DNA of 64,000 nt, taken from contig OX579634.1 of assembly GCA_951230915.1 (NCBI GenBank), positions 42,297,570 to 42,361,569 on the forward strand, given 5' to 3'. This DNA comes from Antitrichia curtipendula. Taxonomy: Eukaryota; Streptophyta; Bryopsida; Hypnales; Leucodontaceae. This document shows positions 57,817 to 64,000 of the stretch, piece after piece. The notes below the pieces were generated by a model, which saw nothing but the letters and a program-made list of their open reading frames with translations, was not told where the DNA came from and ran no database searches. Numbering within the stretch: position 1 is the stretch's first letter; every line of letters starts with the position of its first letter. Made by a program: the position numbers and the translations under genes.

Positions 57817-58733
57817 TTAATCCCTACAAGACCAACATCCATTTTTTGGCTACATAGAAATTTTGAATAGGTATGTGTAGCTAGAGATTTCCATATGTTT
57901 GGCCAAAATTTTAATAGAAGGTAGAGACAAGGAATAACTTTTATGTGTACTAAAATTCATGACATTTGTAAATATGAGTAAAAAGTTATGGCCTAATATA
58001 TTCCTTTTTTTGTAATTGGACAGTTTGCCAGTTTGGGTTGATCAAAGAAAATCACTTTTTTCAAATAAATAAATTTGAAATAGGTTTTCTAGAGTTGTAT
58101 ATCCATGAAAAGCTTTGAATCATTCCATTCTGATCAATAAGTCAAAAATTATGAGGATTTTTATTTGCGGATAGTTTTGAATTCTCTATTCTAAAATAAA
58201 CTTTGAAGTCCTTCATCTTATCCAATTTTCAATATTTTTTGAAAAAAATGAAATCATAGGATGTATATTGTCTTTTACAATATTGCAACCATTTGGACTG
58301 GCATTTTTCAATTCCACAAGTAAATTCTTAACAATTTAATGTTTTCTTCTTCTTTCAACTTATTATTTTTTTCCTATATATTGTAAAATTCCAAATGATC
58401 TGGAATTTTTCAAGCATGTAGCCAATTTGCTTTGAAAAATGATTTAAAAAAGTAACCACCATTTTGGACATTTTGGACATTTTTTCATTTACATATGATC
58501 TTATGAAGTGTAGCCAAAAAAAGGGTTTTGGTCAATTCAAGCACTAATATATTGCAATCCAAAAGGTCAAAAAGTCTAAATTTTCTCTACAAATTTTCAA
58601 ACAAGCTTACTACAAGATCCTATGGTTATATGTGTCCATAAACAATCTAAAAAAAAAATTTGGTACTTGTACTAGAAATGACAGTTTTGGAGCGTTTTTG
58701 GTGAAAACATAGTCTTTGACCTTTAGGAGTTAA
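57817..58733 (-). mobile_element. TTAA-flanked non-autonomous element
   Basis: The left boundary is TTAA-TCCCTACAAGACC and the right boundary GACCTTTAGGAG-TTAA. The right subterminal DNA (ATGACAGTTTTGGAGCGTTTTT) matches the A-end of the 53767-56055 elements (ATGGCAGTTTTGGGTGTTTTCG). So this is a third orientation-reversed relative of about 917 bp, more diverged at its B-end. No coding capacity. Confidence 0.65.
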
Positions 58734-59697
58734 TCACTAAATGCTAGAATCCTTTTTTGAGCTTCTTAGAATTTGTTCTAAATTGTATTCAAAACCAACA
58801 TTTTAATAATTTTTATTAATTTTATTTTAAATGTAACTATGTAGATTCAAAGTCCATGTGATAAAATTCACAAGGAAAAAATACATACAATAATATCATT
58901 TATAGATTGAAAGATCATAATATTTGATCATAAAGGTATTAAAACTAAAAAAGTAATTTAAAGTCTTTAAATCATCTTTTTATATGTCAAATCTCAAAAA
59001 ATTCATTACCAAAAAAAGAGAGGTTAAAGGGCATAATATTTATAATTCTAATCAATTTATAGCTTTTCAAAATTATTCAATGATTCTATTTATTCTATGA
59101 TTTTTTTAAATGACTTTCTGATGTGACATATACTTTAAAAGATTGGTTGTACTTGAATGAGGCTAATTTTTAAAGAGCTCTAAAAACTAGAAAATCAAAT
59201 TTTGCTATGGACACCCTTGTACACAATTTTGAATAAAAAAATCATAATCAATCATTTTCAAAATCTAGTTTGTAAAACTAGACTTCAAAAGTAATTTTTC
59301 AAAATTAGAAATGACTAAAAATAGCATCTTCATAAAGTTTTATTGAACTTCAAAGTATTGTTGGCACCATAATGTTTAAAATTCTGGAACTAAAGAAAAC
59401 AATGGTTACTACACTAAGTGGAATTAGGAATTTCAAAACAATGTCAAGGCTTATTAGAAGATAACTAGTTCTGAAAGGGTTGCTCTATGCCAGTTCCATT
59501 GCAGAACTTTTGTGCCAGTTCCATCGTTCCATCTTCTAAGTAAATGTTTAGACTTCCTCTTGTTGCCGCCATTGTAGCTTTGTCATTTGCAGAAGACATT
59601 AGCTGTGGTAACAAAGAAGTATATGTGCTACTACTGTGACAGGAGGTATGTTTGTTTTAGTTCCTTTTCAACATTCACTTATGTGGACTTTGTTTTT
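58734..59697. other. intergenic, no gene seen
   Basis: A+T-rich to about 59460, then nearer genic composition with a repeated TGCCAGTTCCAT motif (59487 and 59511). No ORF or RNA gene was recognised. Confidence 0.4.
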
Positions 59698-59836
59698 GAA
59701 CTGGTAGTTCATAGTGCGCAAAGCTTGTTTTTGAATTGGTAGTAGGTAGTGTGCAGAACTGGTAGTTCGTAGTGCGCAAAGCTTGTTTTTGAGCTAAGAG
59801 TTTGTAGTGCGTAGAACTAGTAGTTTGTTGAGCTTG
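59698..59836. repeat. 58-bp tandem repeat, 2.4 copies
   Basis: Units begin GAACTGGTAGTTC (59698, 59756) with a partial third at 59814. Within each unit, TAGTGCGCAAAGCTTGTTTTTG is followed by a half-similar second segment, so the array is two-level. Confidence 0.85.
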
Positions 59837-60456
59837 AAAAGAGGGAGCATTGACATTGGAAAGATATTATTCAGTAACCTTATCCCTTAGCGTAAATTTT
59901 GGATCTAAGTTCTATCTTGTGTACAGGTTTGGCTTACAGGGTCTATCTCTAAGCAAACTTACAGTTCAATCTAAGAGCTTTTAGTTCTATCTCTAAGTAA
60001 GCTTCTAGTTTCTCTCAGTTGGGACATTTAGAAGCTAGCCGGCTACTGCTAAAATTGTGAGCGGGACACAGAAAGCTTGTAATATTGCAATTTTGTCCTA
60101 CAAGAGGTAGTTTAAATGTGTGTGTGTATGCGTGAGAGACGATTGCTTCTTGCAACAAAAGTGTATGCATTTTGATAAGTTTAAGTTTGGTAAAGATGGA
60201 TTTTGAACTGGAGCAAAGAGCTTTGTTATCCTTCCAATGCCAAATCGAAACAGCTCTTATGTTTGGACTCCAATATCCCAACGTTCAATGTTTCAACTAT
60301 ACTGCGTTTGTGTTACTTCTCTGTGTTGTTACTTTTGAACACATTGTATTCAAGGTTTTTGTAAGTTTGCTCTGGATTTGTGGGTAGCCTTGTGATGCAG
60401 AAGAGAGTTCAAGTAATCTTTCAAAATTAGAGCTGATGTGCAATAATCTTGATCCA

Positions 60457-60548
60457 GTGAAGCTAGGTGTAGAGAACGTTGATCTACAAGGGCAACTTTG
60501 TTGTGAAGTTGGGTGTGGAGAACGTTGATCTACAAGGGCAACTTTGTT
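60457..60548. repeat. 46-bp tandem duplication
   Basis: Two units (60457-60502, 60503-60548) share GAGAACGTTGATCTACAAGG and differ at only three or so positions. Confidence 0.9.
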
Positions 60549-61354
60549 GGTACTGAGCCACATTCAAGTTACTTCTGTTGAGCTTGAACATGGGTTGCAT
60601 GGTTGTTACTTCTGTTGATGCTCAAACACAAGATACATTTAGAAGCTAGCTGGCTACTTGCTGGAGGAGGCTGCAAGTGTCACTGCATTGTTAGAAACAG
60701 GAAGCTGATTTGGTGCAATGAGAGTTTAATATTCTTGGAAATTTGTGTTTGGGAGAGACCTATTTTGGTATGAATATTTGTTGACCCAGCAAGGTATCTG
60801 AGTGTCTTTGCGTATACAGAGAAAGGCTGTGGAAAAGAGTGTATAGGTAGTAGAGGATGTGCAACTTCATTTAGATAGTTCTGGGTACATGTGATAAGGT
60901 TGAGAGTTCTTAACTTCTTTGATTAACATCTTCCTTTTTGAAGGCAATGTAGCAAACATTTAGGTTCTTTTTAGTATTGCTTAGTAACAAAAATTATGTG
61001 TTCTGCTGGAATTGGACTTCTTTGTAGATTCAATTTTGTCCACTGAGTTTTGTCCATTGATAATATAGTTGAGGCATTACAATGTGTTGTAACAGTGAAG
61101 TATTGAGTGTTGGCAAGATAGTACATTCATTTGAAGGTATGGCTTCTTTTATAAATGAGCTTTTATCAATTCATATCTATACATAGTTATATTTTGTTCT
61201 TTTAAGTTTTATGAAATACTAAAGTTGTTGTATACTTGTGAGCTCCCAATTTGTTACTTGGGACTCGTAGAATTATTTTTTTGGAAATTCGCAATTTAAA
61301 GTTAAGAAAAGTATACAAAAAGTCATAAAAAGAGTGTAGAACCAAAATAGGGTT
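60549..61354. other. intergenic, no gene seen
   Basis: Moderate composition. GTTGAGCTTGAA and ACTTCTGTTG motifs recur, but no gene structure was found. Confidence 0.4.
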
Positions 61355-62948
61355 GTGACATACCCATTATAGTATTTGGTCTAGATTTGTGTTTAGACTT
61401 AGAATCCCAACAAACCTGGCCTAAGAATAAGGTAGAAAGAACGAAACGGTTAAATTTGGAGGATTTGAGTCACATAGCCCCCAAAAGGCTAAATCCCACC
61501 ATGAATGTGGCACTTCATGGCTAAGTCGGTCCAAGGGATCCACAACGAGGCCACTAGATCGGATCCTAGAGTTAGGTTTAGAATTCCCAACCCCCGATTG
61601 TTAGCATGCAGGAGCCACTGACGCAAGACTAGCCTGTGGAGGAATCTATAGCCCAAGGATGGTGTTCTAGGGTAAATCCCATGCCAGGAGTCCAACGACG
61701 AAATCGATTCGCCAAGATTCCTCTATCTGCAAAAGATTCCCACATCGTCGCTAATTCAAGGAAATGGCTAGTTTCATCTCCACTGACCAATCGTGTCAGG
61801 TACAGAAACGCACCTATACGTCTTTCACATGACCCCCTGAGAGGTCACGTGAAAAAACCCGTCATCTTTCGACTTGCAGAAGAACCTTTTCCGGATGGTC
61901 AACCCTTCTAACTTCCAACAGGAATTTCATGGAAATTACCCAGGTTATAATAAAATCTCACTAAAAATTAGACAAGCTTGTTTTATGTTAATAATGCGCT
62001 CCGTGAAGTTTCACGACATTCCGATAGCGGCAAGTACCTGAACCGGCAAGATTCCTCGGGAATTAACTACGTGGCGGGGTCCCTTCCACATTGATTGGCA
62101 TTCCGGGACCATACGATGGTGAAACGAAGTCAACCAAGAGTCCTTTCCGACTCTCTCGCACCTACCAAAGACCCTAGGCTATTCACATTTCTCAAAATAG
62201 GAGACCCCTAAGATCTAGGATTTTACCATGATTTGGTTTTTAAACTAAATTAGCCTACGATGGGTTTTTGGCCTTGGTATGGGGGATAAACACGGCAATC
62301 TGGAGCCAACGGTGCAATCCGTTTGACAATTGGAGTTAATCTTCAAAAGTTAGGATGTTAGTCCAGCGTAGATGGTAGAAGTAGTTTTTTAGGGATTAGG
62401 ATGAAAATCTTTGAGGATGAGGATGAAAATTCAGGTTGATAAGGTTACCTTAGAACTCTAGAGGGAGGGGTGGGCCCTTGAAAACCTATTTAAGGTCCCC
62501 ATTTTTCTCTCTAGAACACCTCCAATTCTTGTTTGGGATCCGTGGGTCCAACTTATGTTGGGAGATTTTGGCGTTTTAGCCAAGGAACCTCTACGGTGTT
62601 TTTTGAGCTCTTTTGGGGCTCCATTGTTGTTAAAATTCAAGCTTTGAAGTTCTTTGTGGAGTCCTTCTACCTTATTGTGTGTGTCATTTGGCTCTTTCTC
62701 TTCTTGTTCGTTTGGACTAACGGGTTCTTTTGTCAAGTATTCTTGGTTTGATTGTACTAATCCTAAAAATACCCCCCACCGTACCTTGGCGATGTCGCTT
62801 TGGGGGGCCTTTAGTGTGGATCTTTGAGTACTTAAACTAACTTTTATCGTACTAACCCATGCATGTTAAGTGGCACTAACCCTTGGAAGCATTCTTGTGT
62901 TTAGAGTGACCCATTTGGGAACTAACCTTTGTTTAAAGTCGTGTTCAC

Positions 62949-63168
62949 TGTGTGTAAAACCCCTATAGACGGTGAAGCTTTGAACCTGTGAGTGTCAAAA
63001 TCCTAAATTGTGTGTGGGACCCCTATAGATGGCGAAGCTTTGAATTTGTGAGTGTCAAAAATTCTAGATCGTGTGTTAAAATCGTAACCAACAATGGAGC
63101 TTTGAACCTAGGGATCTTAGGAAGTCCTAAAATTGGTGTTAAAACCACCAAGACAGCAAAGCTTTGAG
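62949..63168. repeat. diverged tandem repeat, about 60 bp, 4 copies
   Basis: Units contain TGTGTG-AAACCCCTATAGA, GGCRAAGCTTTGAA and GTGAGTGTCAAAA. The first two (62949 and 63008) are close, and the third and fourth are degenerate but keep AGCTTTGAACC and CCTAAAATTG-TGTTAAAA. Confidence 0.7.
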
Positions 63169-63479
63169 CCCCCTGTATCACCAACTCCAAAGTTTAATTT
63201 CCAAAACGTGTTTAAAAAATATCAAAGTTTAGCATCCAAAATATTAGAGACAAGAGCAGTAGTGAGAAACCTAAAGCCCCACCTCAACCGGCGGATTTAC
63301 ACCCCCCAGTTATCTCCACTAAACCCACATGTAGAATCCAGTGGTGCCTTAGCCTACCCAAAAACTTAGGACACCGTCCCAACCAGTTCACTCCCACACC
63401 AAAAACCCAAGATTCCAATTTGTAGAAGAAAAAAAAACACTATCAAAGAAATCCAACTAGACCCCTCCTCAATTCAATT

Positions 63480-63680
63480 AGAGGGTTGGGTTGGGTCCAG
63501 TCGGGGTCCAGCTCGGGATTAGTCACTGGGGAGTCAGGGTCTAGTCCGGAGAGTCGGGGTAAGCACTGGAGGGCCGCAACAAGGGGGTCGCAGCAGGGGG
63601 GTTGCAGCTGGGTCCAGGGAGTCCAAAGAGTCTGGAGAGTCTGGAGAGTCCAGGTCCTTGAAGAGTCGGGGTCTTCATCT
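63480..63680. repeat. G-rich GGGTC/GAGTC repeat tract
   Basis: Many copies of GAGTCTGGA, GAGTCGGGG and GGGTCCAG on the plus strand, including a three-fold GAGTC-T-GGA run near 63630. The frames open on both strands here reflect this low complexity, not coding. Confidence 0.6.
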
Positions 63681-64000
63681 TTTTGGTTGGTTTCCTTTTG
63701 GTTCAGGTTCAAAAGTCTGAAAACTAGGGGTCAAGGTTTATCTTAGGAAAAAAACACGACCGCAAAATACCAAGAGAGAGAAGAAAAGGAAGGGGGAGAA
63801 GAGAAGCCGCACGTCCAAATGTTTTGAAAAATCTGCATACAATACTCACGTACCACCTCTCTCTCTCTACACCAAATTGAAACCAACAAGAATGGAAGAG
63901 GATTAGAGGAAAATAGGATGAAATAGGAGAAGAGGTGAGAGAAATGATAAATAGTGACCTAGGCTTAGGCTAAGTAGGCTTAGGAGGGAAATCTCGAGAA

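Larger units (their letters stand above)
61355..64000 (+). mobile_element. possible LTR-retrotransposon end running off the window
   Basis: TGTGACATACCC at 61355 resembles the start of many plant Gypsy LTRs, and composition changes here from A+T-rich to near balanced. A TATA-like box (CCTATTTAAGG, near 62486) followed by ATTTTTCTCTCTAG would suit an LTR promoter. No matching LTR end, primer-binding site or gag could be identified before the window ends, so this is a tentative reading. The frame at 61636-61911 is probably LTR sequence rather than a gene. Confidence 0.3.

Noticed and set aside
62949..63168. CRISPR-like array
   Set aside because: Units are contiguous and diverged with no unique spacers, and the genome is eukaryotic; it is a simple tandem repeat.

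Overview
The window reads as plant nuclear DNA. Genes are split by short GT-AG introns, a land-plant type CDC48 and a 12-oxophytodienoate reductase are present, and the Copia element carries the plant initiator-tRNA-Met primer-binding site. Long A+T-rich stretches between genes are filled with decayed transposons. Compact introns (about 130 to 260 bp in CDC48), a piggyBac-type transposase relic, and a kinase fragment of a kind I associate with non-seed plants suggest a bryophyte or other non-seed lineage. That placement is inference; nothing here fixes the species.

Layout. 0-11.9 kb: no convincing gene; two CACTA-like elements (447-1607, 3344-4450), a large diverged foldback (5467-7320), a tRNA-type SINE (7482-7712) with a second fragment (8530-8812), and a TTAA-flanked element (11274-11855). 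12.0-14.4 kb: a two-exon armadillo-repeat gene of the PUB-ARM class without a U-box. 14.4-18.8 kb: intergenic, ending in two TTAA elements that share one target site. 19.2-24.8 kb: a complete ten-exon CDC48/p97 gene (814 aa). 25.5-27.5 kb: a degraded kinase-like gene. 28.7-30.3 kb: a third CACTA-like element. 30.8-36.4 kb: an OPR (old yellow enzyme) gene on the minus strand, five coding exons, with diverged tandem copies of its own 3' end lying downstream. 36.7-42.7 kb: a dead Copia retrotransposon whose expected 5' LTR is replaced by an inverted copy of its own 3' end. 47-52 kb: small tandem duplications, a CACTA end, a palindromic MITE and a broken piggyBac-type transposase gene. 53.4-58.7 kb: a tandem array interrupted by nested TTAA elements, then one more such element. 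61.4-64 kb: a change in base composition and a possible LTR running off the window.

The host genes (ARM protein, CDC48, OPR, kinase relic) do not form a pathway. CDC48 is a housekeeping segregase, OPR belongs to oxylipin or enone metabolism, and the ARM protein is probably a binding or ubiquitin-pathway adaptor. The most informative part is the mobile DNA: a family of TTAA-flanked non-autonomous elements with two distinct ends beside a piggyBac-type transposase relic, including a nested insertion that can be read almost base by base, and a Copia element rearranged into an inverted repeat of about 0.88 kb per arm.
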